12,276 bases of DNA from CAVTWJ01 sp963849485 (lineage in GTDB: Bacteria > Oederibacteriota > Muellerivitia > Muellerivitales > Muellerivitaceae): the NCBI GenBank assembly GCA_963849485.1, contig CAWKIF010000037.1:1-12276 (forward strand). Reading direction: 5' to 3'. The notes beneath the pieces were generated by a model. The model made no database searches. It saw nothing but the letters and a program-made list of their open reading frames with translations, and was not told the origin of the DNA. Below are positions 1-6,823 of this stretch, piece after piece (position 1 is the first letter of the stretch; the number at the start of each line of letters is the position of its first letter). The translations under genes and the position numbers were made by a program.

Positions 1-160
1 TGCCCGTTTCCCGGTCGTTGACCTTGATGTGGCGCAAATCCATCTCCTGAACAGCGTCCAGAATAAAATGCGCCAGATGGCCTGGCGGCAACCAATCGCG
101 CAGATTGGGGGGCAGGATCAGCGGTGTGTCGTAATCAATATTGACGAAGCGTGCAGCCAT
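1..160 (-). CDS. IS1182-type transposase, N-terminal part (cut by window edge)
   Basis: Reading leftward from an ATG at 160-158, the frame stays open to the window edge and gives 53 residues starting MAARFVNIDYDTPLILPPNL, then a D-W-L-P-P-G-H-L-A-H-F stretch and an acidic D-A-V-Q-E-M-D-L segment. The pattern 'F...D...LLPP.L.DWLP..HLA.F..D.V..LDL' is the classic N-terminus of IS1182/IS5-like DDE transposases (the InsH-type N-terminal domain), which bind the element ends. The catalytic DDE domain would lie outside the window. Upstream on the same strand is a short leader and a probable element end near 238. Whether the full gene is intact cannot be judged here. Confidence 0.72.
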   Translation of the reverse strand, partial: MAARFVNIDYDTPLILPPNLRDWLPPGHLAHFILDAVQEMDLRHIKVNDRETG

Positions 161-238
161 ACTTGACTGACCCTGCGCCGCCCTTCCGCGTTCAAATTCC
201 CTGAAAAAATCTTCGCCCTAAGTCCGACAGGCTGCTAG
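161..238. mobile_element. Putative terminal segment of the IS1182-type element
   Basis: Between the transposase start and position 238 lies a short noncoding leader ending in agtccgacaggctgctag (221-238). Read toward the transposase this is an 'agcagcctgtcggact' sequence, which has the look of an insertion-sequence inverted terminus. The final four bases are CTAG, a self-complementary tetranucleotide that could be a target site. After 238 the character of the sequence changes to a coding-like frame on the plus strand. The opposite end of the element is outside the window, so the boundary is inferred from one side only. Confidence 0.45.
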
Positions 239-1131
239 GAACCATTGAACCCAAGCGGACCACCCTTGATCAAGGCTGTGGTGGATGAATATGAAAAAGC
301 TGGTTATCCGGGCGGCAAAGGCAATCCCAAAACCCCAGGCGATCACCTGACCGGGGAATTGGCGTCCCTCGTGGCGTTGCACTCCTATTGGGACGGCAAG
401 GACGTACGAATGGACCAAGAAGTTCCTTCCGAGGCTTATGCGTCCGCGCGATCTGAGCCGCCGAATTCTACGCGCGAGTTCAATTCCGCAGATGCCCATC
501 GCAGCCAGTCCCGCACATGTCGTCCCCGGTTCAGGGACAGCGCAGTAAGTGTCATCAATCGCCACATTTCCATACGAGAATCCATTGCCTCCGAAGAAAA
601 GCGGAGACGAGCTGCTCCGGAAAAGGACTCGACCGAGCTGTCAACTGTCACAGTAAATGACAGCGCATCGGCGCCTTCGTAAAAGCCAAAATCCATCGGA
701 CTGACGCTGACAGTGTTTTGAAGGCTGATGATCGGCGCGGTGCCAGCAACGCTTATGCCGGGGCCTGTCGAAACGCCCGCAAACGGGCCCGCATTGCCTG
801 CTGCCGTGGTTGTCAAGCCGCCCAACGCTGAAACCGTTATTGGCATCTTCGCAGTAGCACCGGTATAGGCTGTGCTCACCCCGCCGGGGTTGTAAACTTC
901 CGACGCGACCATCTCAAAAGAAGACAGCGTGAGGGTCACACCGGTCAGAGTGCCGCGGGAAGGGTCAAACTGGACAGAGTTTGCCAAGCCCTCGCTGGAA
1001 CCGATGGGCAGGGGTGAGGAAAAGGCCCCGTAATCCACGGAGAAGATTTGAATGGCAGCAATGACCGGAGTGGCAAGAACAGTCACAGCAACAGCGATAC
1101 CAGGGAGGATGAAATGACGTTTCCTTTTCAT
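218..1131 (-). pseudogene. PEP-CTERM surface protein, frameshifted and without its normal stop
   Basis: The ATG at 1131-1129 opens a secreted protein: basic MKRKRH, a hydrophobic segment (GIAVAVTVLATPVIA), then a Ser/Thr/Gly-rich beta-type ectodomain of about 170 residues resembling the 'choice-of-anchor' repeat-free domains. Near 590 the reading frame must change by one base, at a T run reading ttttctt. The second frame then gives F-F-G-G-N-G-F-S-Y-G-N-V-A-I-D-D-T-Y-C-A followed by VPEPGTTCAGLAAMGICGIE and the basic cluster RRIRRLR (about 443-530). That is a complete PEP-CTERM sorting signal: PEP motif, hydrophobic helix, Arg cluster. Normally a stop follows at once, but here the frame stays open another 75 or so codons and ends at 218 inside the IS end, so the native 3' end appears replaced. 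In PEP-CTERM systems such proteins are cut and anchored by exosortase. No strong ribosome site was seen. Confidence 0.68.
239..436 (+). pseudogene. Unidentified coding-like fragment next to the IS end
   Basis: Starting directly after the presumed IS end, plus frame 2 (codons from 239) reads E-P-L-N-P-S-G-P-P-L-I-K-A-V-V-D-E-Y-E-K, then a Gly/Pro-rich stretch (A-G-Y-P-G-G-K-G-N-P-K-T-P-G-D-H-L) and T-G-E-L-A-S-L-V-A-L-H-S-Y-W-D-G-K-D-V-R-M. Codon use looks natural for a protein and the residue pattern is not repetitive. There is no clear ribosome site and the TTG at 245 is unlikely to be a true start, so this may be the inner piece of a gene cut by the insertion. The frame runs on to 682, but after about 440 it is only antisense to the PEP-CTERM gene. 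I do not recognise the family. Confidence 0.3.
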
Positions 1132-1137
1132 AACCAA

Positions 1138-1541
1138 GTGGACTTTATTATTGTTTAGTGTGACAATACGCGTGCCGTTCGCTTATTATGCGCCGGCGGG
1201 CGGATCAAACCTACAAAATTCAGGCTTCCGTACCAGAGTCCGGACAAACGGAATCGCGAGTCAAAATGGGCAAATCGGCGGATTGTTCTTCGTATTGGCT
1301 TGCATCTTTAAGCCGGATTTGATCTGGACCGCGCGGCACATTATGGGGCATTTGTAACCAAAACGTCACAGAATGGCAGTTCTGGTGGAAGGCTTCAAGG
1401 AATGATGGCGGCACACGGGGCAAAGCCCCGCAAAACCGAAAGAACACATGGGGCTTAATGACGACAAATGTCCTCGTGCGGATCTCCGGACCAAAACCGC
1501 CCTGTCGCCGGGCCTTTGGTGTTAAAGATCAACTATTGGGC
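1138..1541. other. Gene-free stretch between PEP-CTERM gene and exosortase remnant
   Basis: About 400 bases without a believable gene on either strand. Short open frames here have no ribosome sites, no domain signatures and irregular codon use. It holds a perfect 6-bp stem with a 3-base loop (1416-1430, listed separately) and a weak 5-bp inverted repeat ATTGT/ACAAT near 1151-1167, just upstream of the PEP-CTERM start. I could not find a convincing -35/-10 pair or a sigma-54 TGGC-N-GC site, although sigma-54 promoters are common before PEP-CTERM genes in other bacteria. Confidence 0.4.
1416..1430. repeat. Short perfect hairpin CGGGGC-AAA-GCCCCG
   Basis: A 6-bp GC-rich inverted repeat with a 3-base loop lies at 1416-1421 and 1425-1430. 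Neither strand has a following T run, so it is not a standard Rho-independent terminator. It sits between two decayed genes transcribed leftward and could be a leftover extragenic palindrome. Confidence 0.4.
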
Positions 1542-3105
1542 CTATTGGCGCTGGATTAGGCCGGGAAGGTGATGCTCCAGGACGGTGACGGCGGCGGCGC
1601 CGGACTCTGGCCCTTGCAGCACGATTTCCACTACTTGCTGTCCGAGATTTCGTTTGCCGGCCATGACCGCCTGGAACCGGCTGACAACGCGCCATTTTCG
1701 CCCAAGTCGGTATCAGCAGCCGAAGTGCGGTCGGAACACAGGCAATAAAAAACATGCGCAAGCCCTGAAGCGGTTTCAAAGCTCTGGTGCTGGAATGACA
1801 GATTAATCCCTTTGGCGGCCAAAGAAACCCGGCCAAAGTCCTGAACCAACTTGGCGCCGGAAGCTGGAAAGCAAATTTCCGGCCGGTGTCCCTTGGCGAG
1901 TTGGGCCGAATTCCTGCCCGGATTCCAACGCAGGACAAAAGCGCTCCATTGGTTTCCATCCTCATCCTGCCAGACGGCGGCTTGGCTGGTGGAACACCGC
2001 AAGATGGCCAGCGAATTCTCCGGCACCTCAGTTTTCCTGAATTGCGGACTTTGATCGGGCCAAGCCACACCCCAACGGACACTTGGGACTAAGCCAGTCT
2101 CATGCAACCGATACCACATTTGAGTGGCTAGAACAGATGCGCCGATCCACCCGATGGCGACAAGCCCCACCCAACGAGGAAGGATGGGGCAGTGCAACAA
2201 TTGGAAGTTGTATTGCACATTATTAGTCGTTTTGGGTTTTAGGAGCCTGGCAAGGCCCAACAGGGCCGGCAAAACGATCAGCATAACCAGCATCCCAGCA
2301 GCATGTCATTGTGCCTCACTTTCCAAGCGTTTCAAATCTAGATTTGCTCCGGTCCAGACAAGGAACGTGGTGCGGGCGATCTGGCCACCACCACAAGCAG
2401 AAGAGAAGCCCACAAAAGCACTATTTTATCCCGGAAAAAAGAGAACCGGTTCATTTCTCCCAGAAACAGGGAAAGCATTAGCGCCGACTGGAGAGAGCGA
2501 ACTCCACTGCACGCCTCGTCAACACCGATGATACCAGTTCCGACCTCGACAAGGTTGCCGTGCTGCACAGCGGGTATGCCCATCCATCCAGCGATTTCAA
2601 CAGTTGTCCGGCAGCAAAGCCGCATTAGTCCCTGGGTCATGCACTTTTCCCAAGTCATGGGCCATGGAATGGCAATCGACATGAATAAAACCGGAGGGGC
2701 GAAATGTCTTATCAAACGGCCGCCAGCCCGTGAAAGAAAAGCAGACAGAATGTCAAACCTATGACTTGGACACCTTGAACCCGGTCCAACAACCGCCATT
2801 CGGGATTAGCCTCAAGAGTCAGGGAGAGTGGCAAAAAGAAGAAACAAGAGTAAAGCCGCCCAAAAGGCTGGAGTCGCGCCGTTGCCGGTAGGGAAAGACA
2901 CGGGTCTATCCGGCCATCGCCACCAAAAGAGCGCCAACCCAAGCAGAGGCACCACATAGCCATAATTGTATTGCGGGTTAAGTTTCCACTCACCATGCAC
3001 GGCGTTGAAAAAGAGAAGCCAGCACGCTGCCAAAGCAAGCAGGAGCAAACCCCAACCGCTCACCAAACAGCCCGCACGCCGTCCGGGGTGTAGGTAGAAT
3101 TCCAA
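1542..3105 (-). pseudogene. Exosortase with EpsI-like C-terminal domain, multiply frameshifted
   Basis: Pieces of one protein follow each other leftward in different frames. From about 3060: transmembrane GWGLLLLALAACWLLFFNAV, then W-K-L-N-P-Q-Y-N-Y-G-Y-V-V-P, matching the exosortase N-terminal 'NPEYSHGYLVP' motif. Next comes an LEANPEWRLLDRVQG segment (around 2780-2825), then the catalytic region VDEACSGVRSLQSALMLSLF with the active-site Cys codon at 2511-2509. In a further frame is ARTTFLVWTGANLDL (about 2340-2390), the usual post-Cys Arg region, then membrane segment MLVMLIVLPALLGLARLL. The EpsI-like tail follows, with GRNSAQLAKGHRPEICFPAS (about 1850-1915), and it ends after another frame change in EIVLQGPESGAAAVTVLEHH with a stop at 1544-1542. 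Frame changes fall near 2830, 2720, 2385 and 1690, with an extra TGA near 2310. No start codon remains; the left edge of homology abuts the truncated barrel gene. Exosortases are inner-membrane Cys transpeptidase-like enzymes that process PEP-CTERM proteins. Confidence 0.82.
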
Positions 3106-4151
3106 GTCTGGTACTCCCTGATCCAGCAGGCCTGGGCGGAGAATTGGTGTTCTTTAGTCGTGTATTGGTATTGAGCATCCGCGCCCCAGTCTTCAAAGTA
3201 ATCGGGCAAATATCCTGGGGGTGTTCCAAAGGTAGTCACCGCCCCAGCTATGGCCTGGGAAGGCTCCCCGTTCATCATCATGGCAAAGCCGCCCAGTTCC
3301 AAGGAGTTGTCGCCCACCTCTTGGCTGAGGGCCAAGCGCAGGTAAGGTGCGTAACCCCGGATGATCTCACCAGGTAATTCACCACCTTGGGGCGCGCTGC
3401 GGTAGGCCGATGCTTCCACGTAGAGGAGTTTATCCAATGAAAGATAGGCTCCTAACCCGGCGGATTGGCCGCCCAGGCCGGTAATGAAAGGCGCCGCGGC
3501 AGGCTTGGGCACGTTGGCAGAGGTGGAATAGGGGAATCCCCAGCCCGGGGTTGTGTTGTAGACATCCTGGACCGTGGGGTTGTTGTTCAAGGTCATCCCA
3601 AAGATCGCGTCCTGGCCGCCAATGTCGAAATGGGTGGCGTAACGGATGTCGGTGTTGTCCGCGTGCAGGAAACCGCTTTGGAAGTCGTAAGTCATCTGGG
3701 CGAAGGCGCCCATGTTGGGCGTGATCTCACCGGCGTAGAAGAGGCTCAACTGCTCGGGAAAGCCTACAATTCCCATGCTGTCGTCTCCGGGGGCGGGCGG
3801 GGCGGCGTTGATGGTTTGCTTTTGCGTGAAGGTATCGGTTACTTGAATCATGGCGGACAAAGGCGTTCCCTTGAGAATCTCCAGGGAGACGTCGCCCGTC
3901 TTGTCATCCTTCTCGGTGATCTTATCGGCCTCACCGGAAGTGTAGCCGTTCAATTTGAACCAGCGGCCATATGCGGTCAATTCTGGGAAAACGGTATGGC
4001 AGGCCATGCAAGTCATCCCGGTCTGCCGGGAGAAGCTGGGAACCGCCTTGGCGACTGGGGCCAAGCCCCAAATAAAAAGAGCCGTGAACCCGAGGGTCCA
4101 GGCCCTGTATTGAGACAAAATTCCACGCGCAAAAATTCCAGCTTTAACCAT
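3060..4151 (-). CDS. Cyc2-like fused monoheme cytochrome / outer-membrane beta-barrel, probably C-terminally truncated
   Basis: Starts at ATG 4151 behind a strong AAAGGAG ribosome site five bases away. Residues 1-36 form a signal peptide (APVAKA cleavage). The mature N-terminus VPSFSRQTGMTCMACH carries one heme c motif (Cys48, Cys51, His52), followed by P-E-L-T-A-Y-G-R-W-F-K-L-N-G-Y. This 'P.F.RQT...C..CH..FP.L..FGR.FKL.GY' pattern is the signature of the cytochrome domain in fused cytochrome-porins such as Cyc2, the outer-membrane iron oxidase of iron-oxidising bacteria, and of related uncharacterised proteins. From about residue 90 the sequence alternates in short amphipathic strands with Gly/Asn/Asp turns, typical of a barrel. 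It stops at 363 residues right after W-I-R-E-Y-Q-T-W-N-S-T-Y; relatives usually continue with several more strands and an aromatic C-terminus. The last ten or so codons overlap the exosortase remnant. A c-type cytochrome lies 34 bases upstream in the same operon. The iron-oxidation role is inferred. Confidence 0.72.
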   Translation of the reverse strand: MVKAGIFARGILSQYRAWTLGFTALFIWGLAPVAKAVPSFSRQTGMTCMACHTVFPELTAYGRWFKLNGYTSGEADKITEKDDKTGDVSLEILKGTPLSAMIQVTDTFTQKQTINAAPPAPGDDSMGIVGFPEQLSLFYAGEITPNMGAFAQMTYDFQSGFLHADNTDIRYATHFDIGGQDAIFGMTLNNNPTVQDVYNTTPGWGFPYSTSANVPKPAAAPFITGLGGQSAGLGAYLSLDKLLYVEASAYRSAPQGGELPGEIIRGYAPYLRLALSQEVGDNSLELGGFAMMMNGEPSQAIAGAVTTFGTPPGYLPDYFEDWGADAQYQYTTKEHQFSAQACWIREYQTWNSTYTPDGVRAVW

Positions 4152-4185
4152 TCTCTCTCCTTTAATTTTATTACTTTTATTGGTT

Positions 4186-4611
4186 TTACTTCGCGCCCAT
4201 CGTGCGGATGTAGTTCACCACGTTCCAGCGTTCCTTATCCGTCAGGTTCTTGGCGAAGGAAGGCATGGGGCTTTTACCCTTGGTGATCTTATAAAACAGG
4301 GAGCCGTCACTCTCGGCTTTCACCGTCGCGGAGGTCAAATCCTGGGGTTTCACCTTGAGGACCTTCTGCATGGGCCCGTCGCCTTTTCCCTGCGAACCAT
4401 GGCAGGAGAGGCATTTGCCGGTGAACACTTTCTTTCCCAGGTCGGTGGAGGATTTATCGAAAGGGATCGGATTGGCGACTTTCGCCGCGTCCGCGGGTGC
4501 CGCCCAACCGCTTTGGGCCTCGTCGGCCATCGCGTAGGTCAAGGCCAAGCCAAAGGCCATCACCGCGCCTAAAAACGTAAACAGCCACCCTGCACGCAAA
4601 AATGACTTCAT
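4186..4611 (-). CDS. Small secreted monoheme cytochrome c
   Basis: I choose ATG 4611 because GGGGAG lies eight bases upstream; an upstream in-frame start at 4671 would add 20 residues that do not resemble a signal peptide. The 141-residue product has a signal sequence (residues 1-29, hydrophobic core ending AMA). A class I cytochrome c domain follows, with heme motif CLSCHG (Cys67, Cys70, His71), then G-K-G-D-G-P-M, P-Q-D-L-T and the probable axial ligand Met116 in KSPMPSF. A closing helix, D-K-E-R-W-N-V-V-N-Y-I-R-T-M, is typical of cytochrome c. It should be a periplasmic electron carrier. The barrel cytochrome starts 34 bases after its stop, so the two probably form an outer-membrane to periplasm electron relay, although the partner is inferred from position. 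Confidence 0.86.
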   Translation of the reverse strand: MKSFLRAGWLFTFLGAVMAFGLALTYAMADEAQSGWAAPADAAKVANPIPFDKSSTDLGKKVFTGKCLSCHGSQGKGDGPMQKVLKVKPQDLTSATVKAESDGSLFYKITKGKSPMPSFAKNLTDKERWNVVNYIRTMGAK

Positions 4612-4629
4612 GGTTTTTTCTCCCCTGTA

Positions 4630-4654
4630 CCTTGGATAGAACCAAGGATTTTTT
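4630..4654. repeat. Stem-loop in the cytochrome leader, CCTTGG-N6-CCAAGG
   Basis: A perfect 6-bp inverted repeat (4630-4635 with 4642-4647, six-base loop) lies 19 bases upstream of the cytochrome c start on the minus strand, inside the expected 5' leader. On the plus strand it is followed by ATTTTTT, so it could act as a weak terminator for rightward transcripts, but no rightward gene precedes it. A leader structure affecting cytochrome translation is equally possible. Confidence 0.4.
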
Positions 4655-4703
4655 AATAACATCCTTAACAAGATGAATGGATGCTAATGTTTCGCGCAAG
4701 TAT

Positions 4704-4732
4704 CCTATATGACATCCATCATAGTTTATCAA
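4704..4732 (-). promoter_or_regulatory. Candidate sigma70-type promoter for the cytochrome operon
   Basis: On the minus strand TTGATA (4732-4727) and TATAGG (4709-4704) are separated by exactly 17 bases, about 95 bases upstream of the cytochrome c start. The -35 box matches the consensus at five of six positions and the -10 at four of six. The heptose kinase gene ends about 110 bases further upstream, so an independent promoter here is sensible. Confidence 0.4.
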
Positions 4733-4843
4733 AAGGAGGCCAACTGAAGAATTTTTGAAGTTACTACGCGGTTACCAAAAGAGGATACGAAACCAGATTA
4801 AATTTTAAGTGATGATGCTTTGGAGCAACCCAAACCTTTGACC

Positions 4844-5880
4844 TTAGTGGTTGAGTTCCTCAATTAATCTCTGGCCCAGTTCCTCGGCCGAGACCGTGGC
4901 CACGCCCAGTTTTTCCACCTCGATGCCCGCCGCGTAGTTGGCCAGGGCGGCCGCCTGAAGCAGGTCGGCCCCGGCCGCGAGGGCCAGGGTGAGGGTGGCG
5001 ATGACCGTGTCGCCGGCGCCGGACACGTCGTACACTTCCCGCGCGACGGTGGGGATGGTGCGGGGGGGGTGGTTTTTCTCGAAGATGGTCATGCCGTGCT
5101 CGCTACGGGTCAAAACCACCGATTGGCAGTTGAGGCGTTTCATCACCTTAAACCCGATGGACTCGAAGGATTCGCCCACCGCCTCGGTGCCCAAGGCTTC
5201 CGTTACTTCCTTCATGTTGGGCTTCATGACCGTGACGCCCTTGAACTCGAAGAAATTGTGGAACTTGGGGTCGACCGTGATGATGATCTTGTGCTTCTTG
5301 GCGTAGGCGATGACCTTAGCGATCACCTTTGGAGTCAGAAGCCCTTTGTTGTAATCCTCAAAAATGACCCCATCGGCGTCCTTTAGGGCCTTGAGAGCCT
5401 TTTGGATGACTAGGTCCTGCTGTTTCTCGTTGAGGGCCGACTTTACCTCGCGGTCGATGCGAACCACCTGTTGGGTGTTGGCGATGACGCGGGTTTTCTC
5501 GGTCGTAGGGCGGTCGGCCAGGGCCAGGAGACCGGTGGTGTCGACCTTGAGGCTTTGAGTTCCTGCGCCAGTTCCCGGCCCGCGCTGTCGCGGCCCATGG
5601 CGCCGATGATGGTGGAATGCCCGCCTAAGGCGGTGATATTGGCGGCCACGTTGGCGGCCCCGCCCGGCATCTTTTTATCCTTCTCGTTGATCTCCACTAC
5701 GGGAATGGGGGCCTCAGGCGAGATTCGGGCGACTGACCCCTTGATGTAAACATCGAGCATCACGTCGCCAATGACGACGATCTTCTTGCGCTGGATCTTG
5801 CCGATGAGGGCCAGGAGGGCCGATTTATCAACGCTGGTGAGGGCGGGAACCTGGAATTTGAAAGAGGGTTTCTTGGTCAT
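4844..5880 (-). pseudogene. rfaE1 (hldE1): D-glycero-beta-D-manno-heptose-7-phosphate kinase, single frameshift
   Basis: PfkB-family sugar kinase that phosphorylates heptose-7-phosphate at C1 in ADP-heptose synthesis. The start ATG 5880-5878 overlaps the gmhA stop (TGATG). The first frame gives K-I-V-V-I-G-D-V-M-L-D-V-Y, the substrate region ARISPEAPIPVVEI, then M-P-G-G-A-A-N-V-A-A-N and ends in sense to about 5550. There the frame must change by one missing base near 5545-5560, after which VDTTGLLALADRPTTEKTRV, DYNKGLLTP and the C-terminal DVSGAGDTV with catalytic Asp (codon 5011-5009) follow normally. The repaired protein is about 345 residues, the usual size for the kinase-only form; no cytidylyltransferase domain is fused. 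All family motifs survive, so this is either a very recent lesion or a base missed in sequencing. Confidence 0.85.
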
Positions 5881-6449
5881 CAGGGGAACATCGCTGATTC
5901 GATGAGCTCACAGAAGATATGCCCCATCATCATGTGGCATTCTTGGATGCGGTCGGTGGGGGAGGCGGGGACGATAATGGCGATGTCGCATTCCTTGGCG
6001 ATCTTGCCCCCGTCCCGGCCCAGCAGGCCGATAGTATGCACTTTGTTCTTCTTGGCCGCCAGGATGCCCTGGTATACGTTCTCGGAATTGCCCGAGGTTG
6101 AAAGGCCCACCGCCACGTCGCCCTCATAACAGATGCCCTCGATTTGATGGGAATAGACCTGGTCGTAGCCATAATCGTTGCCCAGGGCAGTCAAGGTGGA
6201 GGTATTGGTGTGCAAGGCCAGGGAAAGGAGCGCCCGGCGTCTCTTGCGGTAATCGCCCACCAGCTCGGCTGCGATATGCTGGGCGTCTGCCGCGCTTCCG
6301 CCATTTCCGAACCAAACGGCCTTGTTGCCCCGTTTGTAGGCGTTCACCAACACTTCCCCCGCCTTTTCGATCTGGGGCAGGCACTTGGCCAGGAGGGTTT
6401 GCTTGACTTGGATGCTTTCCTCGATGCGGCCTCTTATTTTCTCGATCAT
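5880..6449 (-). CDS. gmhA: Phosphoheptose (sedoheptulose-7-phosphate) isomerase
   Basis: A 189-residue cytosolic SIS-domain enzyme that converts sedoheptulose 7-phosphate to D-glycero-D-manno-heptose 7-phosphate, the first step of ADP-heptose synthesis for LPS core. Visible motifs are FGNGGSAADAQHIAAELVGD (about residues 47-66) containing the catalytic Glu62, the phosphosugar loop LSTSGNSENV, and C-terminal H-M-M-M-G-H-I-F with His177; these match the paired Glu and His of known GmhA. Length is normal. The start ATG 6449 follows GGGAG at a good distance, and a perfect TATAAT lies about 30 bases upstream. Its stop overlaps the start of the kinase gene by one base, indicating coupled translation. 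Confidence 0.95.
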   Translation of the reverse strand: MIEKIRGRIEESIQVKQTLLAKCLPQIEKAGEVLVNAYKRGNKAVWFGNGGSAADAQHIAAELVGDYRKRRRALLSLALHTNTSTLTALGNDYGYDQVYSHQIEGICYEGDVAVGLSTSGNSENVYQGILAAKKNKVHTIGLLGRDGGKIAKECDIAIIVPASPTDRIQECHMMMGHIFCELIESAMFP

Positions 6450-6477
6450 TCAGGTCTCCCAATTCATGTGTCGGAGC

Positions 6478-6483
6478 ATTATA
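6478..6483 (-). promoter_or_regulatory. TATAAT -10 box upstream of gmhA
   Basis: A perfect TATAAT on the minus strand lies about 30 bases before the gmhA ATG, leaving a short leader that contains the GGGAG ribosome site. A -35 box at 17 bases is poor (CCCCTG); TTGCCC occurs at 20 bases. The -10 match is strong but the promoter as a whole is only probable. Confidence 0.45.
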
Positions 6484-6587
6484 CCCGCCCTTGGGGTTGT
6501 CAGGGGCAAAGAGGGTAGGCGGTAATATACTTGAAGGCACATTCCGGGCCAATAATAATAAAATACATCTTTAAACCCACAGCCAAC

Positions 6588-6708
6588 ACAAAGCCACAAA
6601 GACGCTAAGAAAAGCCTTTTTTGAACACTGCCTAATTCAAAATAAAACCTAATCAGTTAAATGTGTTATCTAAAACTTTGGTTTACTTTGCGTCTTGGTG
6701 TCTTTGTC
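6588..6708. repeat. Divergent copy of the dispersed palindromic repeat
   Basis: The left arm (6588-6610) reads acaaagccacaaagacgcta and the right arm (6684-6708) ctttgcgtcttggtgtcttt. They are imperfect inverted repeats of each other and share the 'AAGACGC.AAG' core of the full copies further right. The ends lack the TTCACCGCCAA terminus and the internal CTTCGG hairpin, so it is an older or different subfamily member. The A/T-rich centre has no coding potential. Confidence 0.55.
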
Positions 6709-6710
6709 CC

Positions 6711-6731
6711 CTTTGGCCCTTTGGGCCAAAG
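6711..6731. repeat. Perfect 9-bp hairpin CTTTGGCCC-TTT-GGGCCAAAG
   Basis: The two arms at 6711-6719 and 6723-6731 are exact reverse complements with a three-base loop, giving a very stable stem directly after the divergent repeat. There is no T run on either side, so it is not an evident intrinsic terminator. It may be part of the repeat or a separate extragenic palindrome. Confidence 0.6.
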
Positions 6732-6745
6732 ATATCGGGACTATA

Positions 6746-6777
6746 CCGACCTCATAAGATGTTATATGGAAGGTCGG
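6746..6777. repeat. Stem-loop in the leader of the first membrane glycosyltransferase
   Basis: CCGACCT (6746-6752) pairs with AGGTCGG (6771-6777), and an inner ATAA/TTAT stem with loop GATG can stack inside it. It ends 46 bases before the ATG at 6824, inside the likely 5' leader. No known riboswitch class is recognised. Confidence 0.4.
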
Positions 6778-6823
6778 CATGCGTTGGATGTAATTTTTCA
6801 GGCTTAACAATTACAATAAAACC

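Larger units (their letters stand above)
6450..6823. other. Divergent intergenic region between gmhA and the first membrane glycosyltransferase
   Basis: About 370 bases without a gene. In order it contains the gmhA promoter region, an A/T-rich stretch, a divergent copy of the palindromic repeat family (6588-6708), a perfect 9-bp triloop hairpin (6711-6731), a second stem-loop (6746-6777), and the A/T-rich leader of the rightward gene. The start at 6824 has no obvious ribosome site, so leader structure may matter for its translation. Confidence 0.5.

Noticed and set aside
1522..2082. A 186-codon minus-strand frame over the EpsI-like tail
   Set aside because: It is an out-of-frame reading of the exosortase remnant with Arg/Pro-rich composition and no recognisable pattern.
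463..3102. GAATTC sites at 463, 1908, 2013 and 3097, two of them close to apparent gene junctions, hinting at a cloning chimera
   Set aside because: Further GAATTC sites near 11815 and 11910 lie inside an intact gene, and the total is not far from chance for 12 kb, so the coincidence is not evidence for an artefact.
3465..4286. A 273-codon open frame on the plus strand
   Set aside because: It is antisense to the cytochrome-barrel gene, has low-complexity Gly/Val/Arg-rich content and no ribosome site, while the minus frame has heme motif, signal peptide and a strong ribosome site.
4630..4654. Rho-independent terminator on the plus strand
   Set aside because: The hairpin is followed by a T run, but no rightward gene precedes it, and the six-base A/T-containing stem is weak. 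I kept it only as a stem-loop.
5540..5565. Programmed ribosomal frameshift in the heptose kinase
   Set aside because: No slippery heptamer with a downstream structure is visible, and no such mechanism is known for this family. A simple one-base loss explains it better.
6124..6552. Alternative open frames over gmhA on both strands
   Set aside because: They are Arg/Pro/Gly-rich shadows of gmhA with no motifs; the gmhA frame carries the full SIS-domain signature.
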